Source: Lunularia cruciata
Taxonomy: Eukaryota; Streptophyta; Marchantiopsida; Lunulariales; Lunulariaceae
NCBI GenBank assembly: GCA_948567375.1
Contig: OX419761.1
Span: 38,504,501 to 38,568,500 of the forward strand
Reading direction: 5' to 3'
Length of the DNA: 64,000 nt
A model generated the notes under the pieces. It was given only the letters and a program-made list of their open reading frames with translations. It ran no database searches and was not told where the DNA came from. Position 1 is the first letter of the stretch. Every line of letters starts with the position of its first letter. Both the position numbers and the translations under genes were made by a program. This document shows, one piece after another, positions 14,919 through 26,191 of this stretch.

Positions 14919-16350
14919 TTGACTTTAAGTTGGAGTTTGACACAAGAGCTAATTCAGTTGAGAGTGCACTTGGCATGTCCGCACCATTGTTGTGAGACAT
15001 GGACAAGATTTATGGAGCCTCCAAAGGCCCTAGGCGTTACTCTAGTACAATGGGTACCATTGAGTTGGATGACTTCATCCAAGAGTTTGATAGTTGGTGT
15101 GATCTGCAACAGATGCAAAACCCAACTTTGTTTACATCCTTCATGGCATGGAAGGGGTTGTTTTAGCATTTGGAGGATCCACCAATAGAAAACTACCATG
15201 AGTTCAAGAGAGCTCACTTGGAGGAGATTGATTTATGGAGACAATATTGGTCTTTGAACTATGTCTCCATCACTTCAAGCTTGGTTGCCAGAGGTAGATT
15301 GGTTATACCCACAAGTTCTAGCTCAAGTAGCATTGGTGGAGCTAGTGGAGGTGCACTAGTTGGAGATTGTGCTACCACGAGTGGAGATACCACTGTAGGA
15401 GGTGATGTGGTACCAAGGTTTAACCCCATGGTGGAGTTCTTCTAGTGTTTGAGGCAGAACTACTAGGGAGTGCTGATTGACAAGACAAGGAGCTTGCAAG
15501 AGTTCCAACAGCAGGCTGGAGAGAGCTTACGTGAGGCATACACTCGCATGAGGTAGTTGATCAGTTTCACTCAGGGAGTTATTGAGGCCTAGGCAATACA
15601 GTTTTGGTATGAGATACTAGATAGGGAGTAGAGTTTGTGATGCTATGTTGTTACAAGCTACTTCGCTTACTTTGGCAAGGGTCTTTGGTTTGGCTGAGCG
15701 TATTGAGCTCAACATGGTGGAGGAGAGGGTGGTGACAGCTGGAATTGGTAGGGATACCTCATCCATAACTATTACTTCTTCTAGAGTGCAGCAGAGTGCA
15801 CCACACCCAATTGGTTTTCAAGGATAGGGTGGACAACCCAGATCATATGGAGCAAGTGGAGGTACTGTAGTTAGACCCTTACCTTCATTTTTGGGTCAGC
15901 AACAGCCAATGAGTAATGGTGTTGCTTGTTGGACTTATGGTGGACTTCATCATAGGAGAGAGTGTACTCAAGGCAACAGACCTGATACATCTAGTGCATC
16001 ACAACCAACACAGAGACAATGTGATCATTGTCACAAATATGATCACTCTAGTGACTGGTGCTTTGACCTACACCTGGAGTTACGGAGTGGTAGGGCGACT
16101 ATGGTAGGTAGTAGAGGAGCTCCAGTTCATGGAGGACGAGGTGGTGGTAGAGGATCTACACCTAGTAGGGGATGCAATATCTGCCCTTACTTTTGATATA
16201 ACTATGGCTACTCGGATTGAGAAGTTGGAGCAGAGATTGGCTAGTATGGCCATTACTAAGAGGAGGTCAGATTTTGGTGTTGAGGCTTCCACCTCATATG
16301 CTAGTGATAGAGATGCTTTGGACTTCATGTCCGAAGCAACATAGGTGGAT
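14919..16350 (+). pseudogene. Gag remnant of the PHD-type Gypsy element
   Basis: Capsid-like reading in several frames: WRQYWSLNYVSITSS, then SLQEFQQQAGESLREAYTRM, typical of Gag in plant Gypsy elements. These are followed by LAERIELNMVEERVV and a basic/Gly stretch. A cysteine-histidine cluster at about 15920-16080 (CWTYGGLHHRREC, then CDHCHKYDHSSDWC) represents nucleic-acid-binding knuckles. In-frame TAG stops occur where Gln is expected (for example at about 15555 and 15590). It cannot make a full protein. Confidence 0.75.
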
Positions 16351-16467
16351 GCATATGAAGCAATGACTAGGAGTGCATTACGTGCTCGAGAGCCTAGAGG
16401 AGCATTAGTGGAGTTTGACCCACAAAGAGGAGAGGTTAGGAGATAGGTTAGACTTCCCCAGTCTTTC

Positions 16468-17720
16468 ATGCTCTTTGAGGCATTGCAGACAACATCCATG
16501 GCTCCTAGATGTCCCAGTGCACGTGTGGTAGGTGGTGATGGGGTGCATGATAGACTACCTACTAGTCAACCACCTGCTACTTCAAAGATTGAGTCTAGCA
16601 AGATGTTGGCGGCGGCTCAATTGATTATGCGTTGCCCTTTGCTTTCAACCAATGACATGTGTACATTGGGAGTTGATCCAACCCCAATGTTTTGGTTGGC
16701 TACCACGCTTTGTGAGATTAGGGATGATGTGGTTCCTACTACTAGAGTAGAGGTAGTTGGTAGTGGAATTGACTTGGTTGAGGAGCATGGGATTTGCTCA
16801 ACAACCAATGGTTTATGGCAGGCAGAAGCGGCTAGATTGGAGGAGTTACCAACTAGACCGGCCTTTGAGAGAGCGCAGTTCACACTTGGTATTGTCCTAT
16901 TGGATAACCAAAGGGGGATTTTTTGTTTGGTGGGACCTTCAAAGAAGGTCTATACACCACATAGAGTCTTGTTAGACTCTAGTGTGTAGCCTTATGTTGG
17001 GAAAGGTTGCAATAGTCGGTCTGGAGTTACAGAAGACCAATATGGAGAGGTGTTCATTTCAAATCCAAACATCTCTAGGTGGTGGTTCAAAATAATACAT
17101 CACTCGTGTGGAGCTTGTTGTCTAGGTTCAACTTGTTTATCCAATTGATAGCTCGGTGATGAGAGCTCAGGCTATTGCGACAATAGCTGAGTCATATGAT
17201 GTGCTAGTTGGGGAAGTAGTGTTATACCCCATGGGGTTCAGCATTGACTATTGGGAGGAGATAGCCTCCTATACACCAGGTTGGCAGTCTGGTGAGGGAT
17301 GAGTATGTCACCTACTAGTATGCTTTAGTAATGGTAGTCTTGGCTCAATACAGTCCAAGACTATGGCAACATCAGTTTCAACTTTCAGTGGTGTAGTTAC
17401 TTGGCATGGTGACTTGTTGGAGGAGAATGCCCATGCAGAGGATACTCCAATGCCAGAGGAGATCACTCAGATTTGGATTACAAGTGAGATTGTTCTATCC
17501 ACCTTGGATGTTCTATTGTGGAGTTTGGAGGAAGCATTGCAACAACATGCAAATCGGTTGGTGCAGTAGGCTTGGAGTAGAGCCTTTGTACCACCAAGAG
17601 ATGAGTGTGAGGATGAGCCTCCAGAGTCAATTACTTTGACACCTCTGGATACCACACTCATTGCTTGGCAGTATCTAGTAGAGGGAGTATGTCTATTAGA
17701 GTTGTTCAGTAGGATTAGCA
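16468..17720 (+). pseudogene. Protease-region remnant of the PHD-type Gypsy element
   Basis: Frame 16468-16989 ends in VYTPHRVLLDSSV followed by TAG at about 16987-16989. The LLDSS.Q context fits the active-site region of a retroviral-type aspartic protease (normally D-S/T-G), with glycine replaced by serine and the following Gln codon turned into TAG. Downstream, broken frames continue with phrases such as AIVGLELQKT and LVYPIDSS. Assignment rests on this one motif and on position between Gag and RT, so it is moderate. Confidence 0.55.
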
Positions 17721-19080
17721 CCAGACTAGCTACGATATTATAGGTGGGTATACAAGTACAAAGGTACTTGTATGTGGAGAGAGATGAGACTGTTAGGCAA
17801 GTCTCTCTACATCATGTGGCACACTTGGCTTATTGGTATACTGAGTTATTATTGATGTCAGCAGTCAAGAGTTACTAGAAGGCCTTACCAACAAACATTT
17901 CCATACTAGGGGCGCATGATCTGGAGAGACATGGGCTTGTTCACTTGGTGATTTCTAGATGGCCATGTTAGAGACATACACATGCTGGCCAAGGTTTGGG
18001 TCTTCAAGATCCTTGTTCTAGTGTGTTTTGGGAGATGTTATGAATACTAAGACATCTCCAAGTTCATCAGTTTGTTTCTCCAACTTATATTTTGGAGAAC
18101 ATTCCTTTGATGAGTGATTCTTGCACTCTAGTGGTGGTGAGTACACAACATGTCCATTCTTGGATGGGACTTGCTGTAATGTTAGATGTAGCCAAAGTGG
18201 GATCACGAGCTTATCATCTTTGTCTTTGGTGGACAAACCTCTTACCTAGAGAGGTTTTACAATGTGCTTATGAAGGGATTCATCGGCTTGACCACATCCT
18301 TGTTGATGACATCTTGGATGTTGGGCATCAATCTCAAATGGTGGTAATGGTTGATAGGTCACCTATGGCAATGGTGAAACTAGTTGGACAGTCTAGAGCT
18401 GCATTTCCCACACTCATGAGTTTTCCAAGCTCTCATGCTTTTTGAGAAGGAGGACCTGGATTGGTTTGGGACTCACAATTACAGTAGTTGGTGGAGCCCA
18501 ATGCTGATGAGAGAGAGAGCGTGCAATGTGCACTGGTATTACCGTTGTTCCAACAATCTTAGAGGCATCCAAGCATCAAGTGTTAGGTCAGGCTATGGAC
18601 CCAAACTATTTGACTTGGATTGTGAGCCTTGTCTTGGCAGAGCAACATAGGATGCGCTTGATAGGCATCACCACTCGAACACTTGTGAGCTTTGTGCCTA
18701 TCGAGACGATTCAAGCACATGATAGGGGCGATAGATTGAGTGGATATGGTATTCTTGGGACACAACCAATAGCTACTAGGGAGAGTGGTCTACTTGGAGG
18801 CCATCCAGGTGAGCGTGTGCTACTTGGGATGCAGCTAGAGGACGTGTGGAGCTTGTAGCCAGAGTGGAGGGAGTTTTTTGCACAAAGGTTGGGACCTCTA
18901 GTGCTTGGAGGCCTGACACTACTTCTCCCAAGGGTCTAGTGTAGTAGCTAGTCAGTACATCTTCCACTCTTGCAAGAGTTATAAAGGATACTTGGGAGCC
19001 AGATCTTGGACCCAAGCTTACTAGAGAGGAAAGACGGAGAGTTTGGAGGTTCTTGAGGAGCTAAACAAGTTGTTTTGCCT
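17721..19080 (+). other. Interdomain spacer of the Gypsy element, unrecognised coding remnants
   Basis: Frames 18092-18445 and 18526-18858 are open but have no motif I recognise. They lie between protease and RT, where Gypsy polyproteins normally have a short connector, so this stretch is longer than usual. It could hold a decayed extra domain or another small insertion; I found no target duplication. Confidence 0.4.
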
Positions 19081-19840
19081 TCAGTATGAAGGATTTGGGT
19101 GCTCTAAAAGGACTTGGTATATGGATTGAGTTGACTAGCGATACACCAATTTTCCAATGTCCTTATAGCTATAGTGACATGGAGAGGACATTGATTCAGA
19201 GTCGGAGTAGAGACCTTTTTGAGTCTAGTTTGGTGGAGATCTCACATGGAGAGTATGCATCAACTAACTACAGTAATGCCAACCAAGAAGGATTAGCATG
19301 GAAACTACATAGATAGGAGGATGTATGGAGATGACTGTCCTATCAACCAACAGACCAAGACTGATTGGTATGCTATGCTTACACCGGAGGAGATTGTTGA
19401 TGCAATTGGGCATACAAAGGTCTTCAATACTTTAGATCTTTGAGCGAGATATCATCAATTGCCGATCAGGGAGGAGGATAAGTCCAAGATATCATTTTGG
19501 GCTATTGATCCTCACGGTAAGGATGTATTATATTAGTGGAGGTTCTTACCGTTTGGGTTAAAGAACACTACTGTTGAGTTCCAAAGGGTCATAGATAGGA
19601 TCCTAGCTGCATTGGATTTTGCTCGGTGCTATATTGATGACATTTTGGTCTATAGCACTACTGTGGAGGAGCATGAGAGACATTTGTTGGAGGTGTTTGA
19701 GATCTCATGGACTCAAATTACATCCTGGGAAGTGTAGGTTCTTCTATGAGCAAGTTGAGTATTTGGGCCACACTATCTACCCTGGAGGACTTGGTGTTCA
19801 ACAAACCAAGGTGGAGGAGGCTATTGTGTGGTACCCACAT
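19081..19840 (+). pseudogene. Reverse transcriptase remnant of the PHD-type Gypsy element
   Basis: Recognisable RT blocks in shifting frames: TPEEIVDAIGHTKVFNTLDL (palm start), YHQLPIREEDKSKISFWAID, WRFLPFGLKNTTVEFQRVID, then the catalytic box in CYIDDILVYSTTVEEHERHL, and CRFFYEQVEYLGHTI. The catalytic YIDD is intact, but stops and frameshifts break the frame: TGA replaces the Arg expected in the D-L-R segment near 19440, and TAG appears in the VLY.WRF segment. The domain stops at 19840, where insertion A begins, and continues at 23571. Confidence 0.9.
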
Positions 19841-20192
19841 GTTTTTGGTTTTGGATAGTTTTTAGGAAATTTTGAAGAAGAAGTATGTTAGTAAAGCCAA
19901 AGGAGGGCTAAACGGGAAAGAAATAAGAAGAAGCGTGTGTTTGGGCCAAACCTAAAGTTGACCTCGGGTCAAGACCAAAGGACCCATGATGGACGAGAAA
20001 GGAAGATGAAGAAGGAGACTTCGTATCGGGTGGTGTAGCCTGATCCAAAGAACCTGCAACAAACTTCTTTGGAGTTGGCAAATCAAGAAAGTACACGAGA
20101 AGAAAGTAATGACCTCGTGATCAAGAAGTTCTTGATAGTGACAAGAAACAACGTCACAGAATTGGTGACAGTAGCAGAGAGACAACTGAAGA

Positions 20193-21077
20193 ATGACTAA
20201 TCAGCGGAGGATTATAAAATCAAGATTTTTGCAAGGGAGCATCGCAATGTCCAGATGCTACTTTGTCCCTATTCAAAGTCGACCCAAAGTAATGAAAATT
20301 GCAAATGTGCAGGAAGATGAGTGGGTTAGGATCTCGGGAACGATCATCCACAAGAAGAGGGTGAGGCAACACACAATGGCCCCAAAAGTGAGTAAGCAGA
20401 GTGTGGTGAAGGGACTTGCAATTTGTAGATTAGAAGTAGTGGTGCGGATTGAGGTCTTAGTGAGGCTTCGTATCACGTTCCTAGCCTGGAATTGGAACTT
20501 CAGTTTTCCAGGTTTCATGGTAGAAATTGCAGCAAACAATTGCAAGGAAAGGGAATTGCACAAGGAGAAGAGAGGAAATCCGGCTTGATGGATTGAGTCG
20601 GATTGGAGAATAGTCTTGGGGAGAGAAGCATGAGAGGTAGGAGGTACCACCTATTATTGGAAGTGTGATGTTTCAGAAGAGACTGCCGAGGTGAGGAACT
20701 TGTTCAATCAACCTCGCATCAAGAATGGGTATAAGGTGGATAGTTATAGTGACCCCAAGCAAAGAAGGATTGTAAGTGCAATGATGGCAATGTTCAAGCC
20801 AGAGCAAACCACCTATGTTATGATGCAACAGGCGGTGTACTTTCACCAAATATTTGGAGGAGAAGCAATAGATTGGGTGTAATGTTTGCATCAGCGAGTG
20901 GAGCAAATGATTTTGGGTTGGAGAAAAGGTATGCCACTGCATTACTTTGTGCCCTTTGTAGCTCATTTCTATTTTGGGCTGAACTTACTAACTTTGAAGG
21001 AAAGAAACCAAATGCGGTCGCACTTTCATTTGGATCTACGGAAAGAGGCGGATGTGGATGCAGATGCGGATGAATGA
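20193..21077 (+). pseudogene. Unrecognised protein remnant, N-terminal part, in insertion A
   Basis: Two frames: 20193-20588 (131 aa, with a basic stretch and the end KERELHKEKRGNPA) and 20691-20881 continuing in another frame to 21077. The second part reads FNQPRIKNGYKVDSYSD, then MMQQAVYFHQIFGGEAIDW, then RVEQMILGWRKGMPLHYFVP and FVAHFYFGLNLLTLKE. This looks like a folded alpha-helical domain rather than random sequence. I do not recognise the family; a Gag-like or plant-mobile-domain-like role is conceivable but not shown. A frameshift near 20880 separates the pieces. Confidence 0.5.
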
Positions 21078-21239
21078 TATTATATGGAAAGAGTGCGAGA
21101 CGAGGATGAGTACTACAAGAAAAGTGGGAAGGAGAGAATTGTAGTAATTGACATCCCAAGGGCAAGAAAGAGAACTAAGCCTAAAAGTCACCTTGTGATA
21201 GTTCAGCCACAAAAGGTGTAGAAGCTTAACCCGAAGGCA

Positions 21240-22781
21240 ATGATGGTGAAAATGAAGGAATCGATGCCAAAAGACAAAGAAGAGTCCAAAGGAGAAACCA
21301 GATCAAAGGAAGAAGCATTGGAAGAAGAAGAAGAGTTCACCTTGCAAAGTGAGGAATCAAGTAGTGGTAGTGAAGGCGAGGTAGAGGTTCTGCAAACCCG
21401 AAGACAGATGGTGGATACAAGGAAGCCAAGTCTAGAAGTCTCTACGATTGAACGGGGGAGGGAGTGAGAAGAAGGAGGAAGAAGGAGTCTTGGCACATTC
21501 ACAAACTGCCAGGGGAAGAACAATGTGCATGCAGCCAAGGTGGGGCCCAGTAAAGTCACCACACAATAGGAGGAGAGCTCGGATCGAGAAACCTTGAAAG
21601 TATGAAGATCACAACTTTGGGGTAAGGCGCAAGAAGGAGTGTTGCTTGAAGACAAAGGCCGAGCCAATGACAAGAAGTGCAAAGGAGTGTAGTATCTATC
21701 AAAAGTCATGTGTCCGCTATTGGCATTCTTACAACAAAAGAAAGTAGAGATAGTGAGTGCTAACCTTGATGTGCGTGATGAGTTGGCAATAGTAGAGAAG
21801 TGGAGTGCGGAAACCTCATTGTTGAGAAGCAAGTTAACAAGAGTAGATATGGAAGCCAAAGAACTTTGGGTTGAGGAGATTCTTTGGAGTAAGCACTCCA
21901 AAGTAATGAAGGAGGATTTGGTGAAGTGTCACAAGGAGGCAAAGAAGATGACAACATTGGTCGTAATACTGAAGGGAGAAATTGCTGATGCGCGAGTAGA
22001 GTTAATACTCTTGAAGGCGAGTGTAGCGGTAATGGAGCAGGAGTTGGAAAGTCTCAAGAAGAAGGTCGCTGAAAAAGCAGGAGTTAGCCGAGCGTGGTAG
22101 AGAAGAAGATAGATTGTGAGGATTGTTGAGGGTGGCAGAAGAGCAAATTATTGTAATTGATAGGAGAAGGAGGCGATGAAGGTTGAATTTGAGGATGAGC
22201 TCCAGATGTATTGCAATGAATTGGAGGAAGAAAGAAAGAAGGAGAAGCTTGAGATCATAAGAGAAGATGATGATGTAGCCAAGGTGGTAAATGAGATCAA
22301 GGCAATGCTGAGCACAAAGGTTGAAGGTGAAATGGAAGAAGCCAGATTGCACAAGTTGAAATTGTTGGTGTAGGAGACATGCAAGAGAAAGGCAAAGGAC
22401 ACAGAGTTGAATAATTTATTAATTTGTCTACGAGAATGAGTAGATAGAAAGATGTTAGAAGTAGGAAATAATGTGTGTCTCAGATTGGATCTTGTTAGGA
22501 CTGAGTTAGACAAACTTTGTAGTGAAGTACAAGAAGTTAGAAGACCCAAAGTAGAAGAGGTAGAAGTGCAGGTGACTTCGGATCAATTATCTGAGATATT
22601 AGAGAAGAGTGGGGTGGAAGATAAAGAATTAGATAGATTACCCACTAGTGCAATTGTAGTTTGTAGTGAAGAAATTGTAGAAATAGAAGAGTTAGGAGTA
22701 GAATTAAGTAGACGCAAAGACGGGGAAATTCTTGAAAGAACATCAAGATTGGAAGCCAAACTCAATATCAGATTGGATTAG
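21240..22781 (+). pseudogene. Coiled-coil-rich protein remnant, C-terminal part, in insertion A
   Basis: Successive open frames 21240-21467, 21708-22100, 22176-22373 and 22452-22781, all + strand, separated by short gaps with stops. Composition is very rich in Glu, Lys, Leu and Val with heptad-like spacing, for example ELAIVEKWSAETSLLRSKLT and MEQELESLKKKVAEK. The first block is acidic and serine-rich. Probably one long coiled-coil tail of the same protein as 20193-21077, now broken. No enzymatic motif is present. Confidence 0.55.
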
Positions 22782-23570
22782 TAACAATTTTGAGATTTGA
22801 AGAGGCAGATATGAAGAGATGCATTGTCATTTTGGATCTACAAGTTGGTAAAGTTGTTATAGAATGGTATAGTTGTTAGCAACTATCGATTGCTTTACTA
22901 TTTAAAGGTGTCATTCAAAATATGTTGTTGTTCAGTGCAATTTCTGAGAATAGATAAAGCAAAGTGGTGTGAAACACTACTCGTTGCTTGAGCTTGATTC
23001 CAAGTATCACCTTTGTGTTTGTGTTTGTGAGTGTTTGGAGAATTCTGAAGTGCAAATCAATGTGTTTGTTGGATGTTGGATTCCACAACCTTGATCTTCA
23101 TTTTGTGTTTGATCTTGAGTGAAGTGCAATCAGAGCAATGCCTTGACAGATTTGAGAGGAATTGTAATGTTGGTAGTATTCTGCATTTGTGAGTGTAGCG
23201 CAATGTTGATGTGAAGAAATTTTGATCAAGGAAGTTGTGCCTTCAATGGAAGGGTGGATGCAATTTTGAGGTGAAGTCATTTTGCACTAAGGTGTCATTT
23301 TTAGGAGATATTGAATCATCACAATCAAGATTGTTTGGAAAGATTTGATAGAGTTGTGGTTAAATGTGACAAATTGTTGTGACGAGACTACGAGTCAGTG
23401 CTTGTTACTCTCTTCTTGGTGTAGTTTCTACTTGAGAGATTAAAGAAGAAACCAAGAAGAATTAATTTGGTTACTTTGCTTGTGTTTGAACAATTATGAT
23501 CAGTATCTCTATGGGAACAGACTTTACTTACCGGATTACCGCAAAAGTGATATTTGCCGGGTTGTCACAT

Positions 23571-24175
23571 ATTGCACGTATTCCTCGGCCTATGGATGTG
23601 AGAAGAGTTTGAGCATTCCTTAGGTTGGCAAAATTTTATTGCTGTTATGTTAGAGGATTTGGTGTCATTGGCAAGGCCTTGATAAAGCTGACCAAGCTTA
23701 CACAAGAGTGGTGTTGGGAATATAAGCAGGAGAGAGCTTTTGTAGAGCTCAAGGAGAGGTTGACATCTGCTCCTATTTTGAGGAGATCAATCAGAGGATG
23801 ACCATCTCAGGTTCACACTAATTGGAGTATGTTGAGGCTTGGAGTAGTGCTCACCCAAAATGATGATGAGGGGGAGGAGTTTGTGGTGGCCTATGCTTGT
23901 CGCTCCAACAATTCAGCGGAGGCAAAGTATAGTTCATATGAGGGAGAGTGCTTGGTAGCAGTTTGGGCAATAGCACATTTCTAATGTTATTTATTTGGTA
24001 GCCCCTTTACTCTCATCACTGATCATCAGCCACTGAAGTGGTTGATGGAGTCCGATAAGCTTTCAAGGAAGCTTGCACAATGGGCTCTGATTTTACAAGA
24101 GAATGATTTCATGATTGTTCATAGACCTAGAGTGGTGAACCGTGATGCAAATGGGTTGAGTAGAAACCCATGTCC
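23571..24175 (+). pseudogene. RNase H remnant of the PHD-type Gypsy element
   Basis: Continues the host polyprotein after insertion A: IARIPRPMDVRRV, AFLRLAKFYCCYVRGFG (thumb/connection), LTQEWCWEYKQERAFVELKE, RLTSAPIL, then the RNase H region with GVVLTQNDDEGEEFVVAYAC, AEAKYSSYEGECLVAVWAIA, FTLITDHQPLKWLMESDKLS and RVVNRDANGLSRNPC. Acidic residues in EGECLVAVWA and TDHQPLK match RNase H sites. Stops interrupt it near 23613, 23798 and 23982. It ends at 24175 against insertion B and resumes at 31984 in the same frame. Confidence 0.88.
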
Positions 24176-24854
24176 TGTAACACCCATTTGTGCATGTGTG
24201 TGGTATTGTGATATTTAGCTTGGTATTACAAGTACTTAAGAGATATTATTTATATAGAGATAAAGGATGGTTCTATATTAGTCATGGTTAGCTAAAGTTA
24301 GTCATAGCTAAGATAGATGGGACCTTACTTTAGAGGAAGTAGAAAAGATGAGCACCACTATTTTGGATTTTAGTGTGTTGACTTGGTATTATTCCTAGGT
24401 GTTTGGCTTTGGGGAAAGAGTTGAGAACTCTTGGGCCCGCAAGCCTTTTTGTTTTGGATTCTTCTTTAGTCCAAGGATAGCCCATGTGAAGGAATCCTTG
24501 CTTTAGTGGTTGGGTCAAGATAAGGGGAATATGCCCATGTGAATGGATATTCTTTTCTACTTTTTGACTTTACTTGACTTTTAGTCTAGTAACTTGAGTT
24601 ACTACGGTAATTAGTAACTTTGGTACGTAACTATTTCACAAGTATATAAACAAGGGGTGAGGAGGTACTCATCATCCTTTCATTTGCAACTATCTCTCTC
24701 TCATTAAATTCTCTAGTGAGCAATATCTTGAGTCTTGGAGTGTTAGCCTTGGAGGAGTATGATGGAGTTGGGGTTCCTTGCCTTCTTAGTCCATGGTGCG
24801 CTACCATAATAGCCATCATAGGTTCATCATGAGTGAGAGACAGGCCGGCTCACA
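24176..24854 (+). repeat. 5' LTR of the young Gypsy element
   Basis: 679 bp, TGTAACACCC...GGCTCACA. It contains a TATA box TATATAAA at 24643-24650 with a likely start site shortly downstream. Compared with the 3' LTR I see two differences: G at 24319 versus A at 31444, and T at 24553 versus C at 31678. A minus-strand frame inside (24330-24518) is present identically in both LTRs and is not evidence of a gene. Confidence 0.97.
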
Positions 24855-24858
24855 TTTT

Positions 24859-24875
24859 TGGTTCCGTTGCCGGGA
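24859..24875 (+). promoter_or_regulatory. Primer-binding site, complementary to tRNA-Asp 3' end
   Basis: TGGTTCCGTTGCCGGGA begins 5 bp after the LTR. It differs at two positions from TGGCGCCGTTGCCGGG, the primer site of plant Tat/Athila elements, which use tRNA-Asp to prime minus-strand DNA. Confidence 0.8.
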
Positions 24876-24895
24876 CCTCTCTAGAAGGCAAGATA

Positions 24896-25066
24896 ATGTT
24901 CCGCGTCCAATTCTACATTAGGCAGAAGGAGGCTATGAGAGCTCACTTGGAGAGAACATTAGGAGAGGAGATGGCTGAACTTATGTTAGAGAACCAAGAT
25001 CTATTTGTATACCCTGTAGTTCATTATGATGTCTTTGAGGTGATTTTGTACATCTTGTACACATGA
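24896..25066 (+). CDS. Small ORF A of the young Gypsy element (56 aa), homologous to ORF C
   Basis: First ATG after the primer site, 56 codons, stop TGA at 25064-25066. The protein starts MFRVQFYIRQKEAMRAHLER and ends LFVYPVVHYDVFEVILYILY plus T. Over 42 residues it aligns without gaps to the protein of ORF C (26192-26356) with about 18 identities, including MR..L..TLG, LE, FV.P.V.Y and the terminal YILY. The match implies an ancient duplication within the 5' region. No family recognised. Function unknown; the hydrophobic C-terminal segment could be membrane- or protein-binding. Confidence 0.5.
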   Translation: MFRVQFYIRQKEAMRAHLERTLGEEMAELMLENQDLFVYPVVHYDVFEVILYILYT

Positions 25067-25715
25067 GAGGAATTGGAGAGATTGTGTGAGGTGGATTGCA
25101 GATTTTGGGGATTAAGGTGATTTTGGGCAAAATCTCAAGTTTAAGATCTGGACTTGAGATTTCTACACATGATAGCTTGGGTTATCTTTCAGTTATCACA
25201 CTTGAAATTATTGAGAGAGCTTCTATGCGCACTGGGCTAGAATTTCTGAAAGTTGATAGGGTAAAGTGCTCCCGCAACTGCATGCTCTCTAGAAAATTGT
25301 ACAGAGTCTGCCATTTCTTCAATTTTCAGTGAATTGTCATGAAAATTTCCAAGAAAATTCAGTGCATTGTATCCTACCTGCTTCCACAAAAATTAGAGAG
25401 AGATCGTTTTTGCGCAAGGCGTTATGAGTTTTTGAAGTGAGGGGGGGTGGTTTTAAGACCAAATCTGAAATATGGGTGCTGAATAGAAAGGTGTCTAGGC
25501 CAAATGGCTCAATGAAAAGATCTAAAATTTTGCAGGGAGGGACGCCCTAGAGTTGTGATCAAGTGTAAAAAATTTCAGAGGACTGTGACATATTGGTTGG
25601 GAGATTTGAGTGACATTGTGAGGAAGGGTCAATTCTGCAGAGTGGAGATCTCATGCATGAGAAGTTTGAGATCAACAAAAAGCATGTTTGAGTGTTTAGA
25701 TTCATCTTGGGGAAC
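25067..25715 (+). other. Untranslated leader between ORF A and ORF B
   Basis: About 650 bp with only short ORFs (25096-25332, 25555-25743) lacking motifs. It contains a run of seven G at about 25441. Likely part of the genomic RNA leader, where packaging and translation signals would be expected, though none can be pinpointed. Confidence 0.45.
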
Positions 25716-26189
25716 ATGGAGGGTCATCAAGAGTGGAAATTGAGATTATGCAAGGTTCCCCAAGGGTTTGAGGTGATTGTAGGGGTGGATTTGAGGAAAA
25801 GAGAGTTTACAATAGAATTTGAAGAGAGTGTTGAGAGGATCCAAAAACCTACACCACTTGGAGGAAAGCGTGAGTCTGAGTGCTTTCTATGTGGAGAGAA
25901 GGGACATAAGGCAAGTTCATGTCCATTGACCTTTGAGAGCAAGAGATTGAGGGAAAGGAGAGGCTTACTTGACTTGGGTTTGCATGTTGGACCTTCTTCA
26001 CCAAGATTGGGAGGGAGAAGATCTAAGACCAAGGAGTTGTGTGAGGTTTGTGGAGTTGAAGGATTTCCAAAAGGACATGAGTGTAGTGGAGTAAAAGCAC
26101 TTTTGGAAACTTTGGTGAAGGATCTTGGAGAGAGTCTTAGTACAGTTACAGAAATACTACCACCTTCATCAGCTAGTTCTCAAGATTAG
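25716..26189 (+). CDS. ORF B of the young Gypsy element: zinc-knuckle protein upstream of gag
   Basis: 157 aa from ATG 25716; the open frame extends upstream to 25692 without an ATG. It begins MEGHQEWKLRLCKVPQGFEV, followed by IVGVDLRKREFTIEFEE. It carries a CCHC knuckle, CFLCGEKGHKASSC (C56, C59, H64, C69), and a second cluster, CEVCGVEGFPKGHEC (C109, C112, H121, C123). The end is Ser/Thr-rich. The stop TAG at 26187-26189 is 2 nt before the ATG of ORF C. Gag has its own knuckle in a separate frame, so this is an additional nucleic-acid-binding protein, not part of Gag. Extra ORFs are known in Tat-lineage elements but usually lie 3' of pol. Role unknown; RNA binding is inferred. Confidence 0.6.
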   Translation: MEGHQEWKLRLCKVPQGFEVIVGVDLRKREFTIEFEESVERIQKPTPLGGKRESECFLCGEKGHKASSCPLTFESKRLRERRGLLDLGLHVGPSSPRLGGRRSKTKELCEVCGVEGFPKGHECSGVKALLETLVKDLGESLSTVTEILPPSSASSQD

Positions 26190-26191
26190 TG

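Larger units (their letters stand above)
19841..23565 (+). mobile_element. Non-autonomous insertion with coiled-coil-rich ORFs (target duplication CACAT)
   Basis: 3725 bp flanked by CACAT at 19836-19840 and 23566-23570. Removing it with one CACAT joins the host codons for WYPH to those for IARIPRPMDVRRV with no frame change. A 5-bp duplication suits an LTR retrotransposon, but I see no terminal repeats, no TG...CA ends, no polyA tail and no RT, integrase or transposase. Coding remnants lie on the + strand: 20193-20588, 20691-21077 (with YFVPFVAHFYFGLNLLT), 21240-21467 (Glu/Lys-rich), 21708-22100, 22176-22373 and 22452-22781. The last four are acidic, heptad-like coiled coils. A TATA-like TATTTAAAG at 22899-22907 is followed by about 660 bp of non-coding DNA. 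It may be a deletion derivative that was mobilised in trans. Confidence 0.78.

Noticed and set aside
19841-23565. Helitron interpretation of insertion A
   Set aside because: Helitrons give no target duplication and end in CTRR with a hairpin; here there is a 5-bp duplication and the right end is GGGTTGT.
24330-24819. 62-aa minus-strand ORFs repeated identically at 31455-31643 and 31756-31944
   Set aside because: The duplication is explained by the two nearly identical LTRs; no coding signature.
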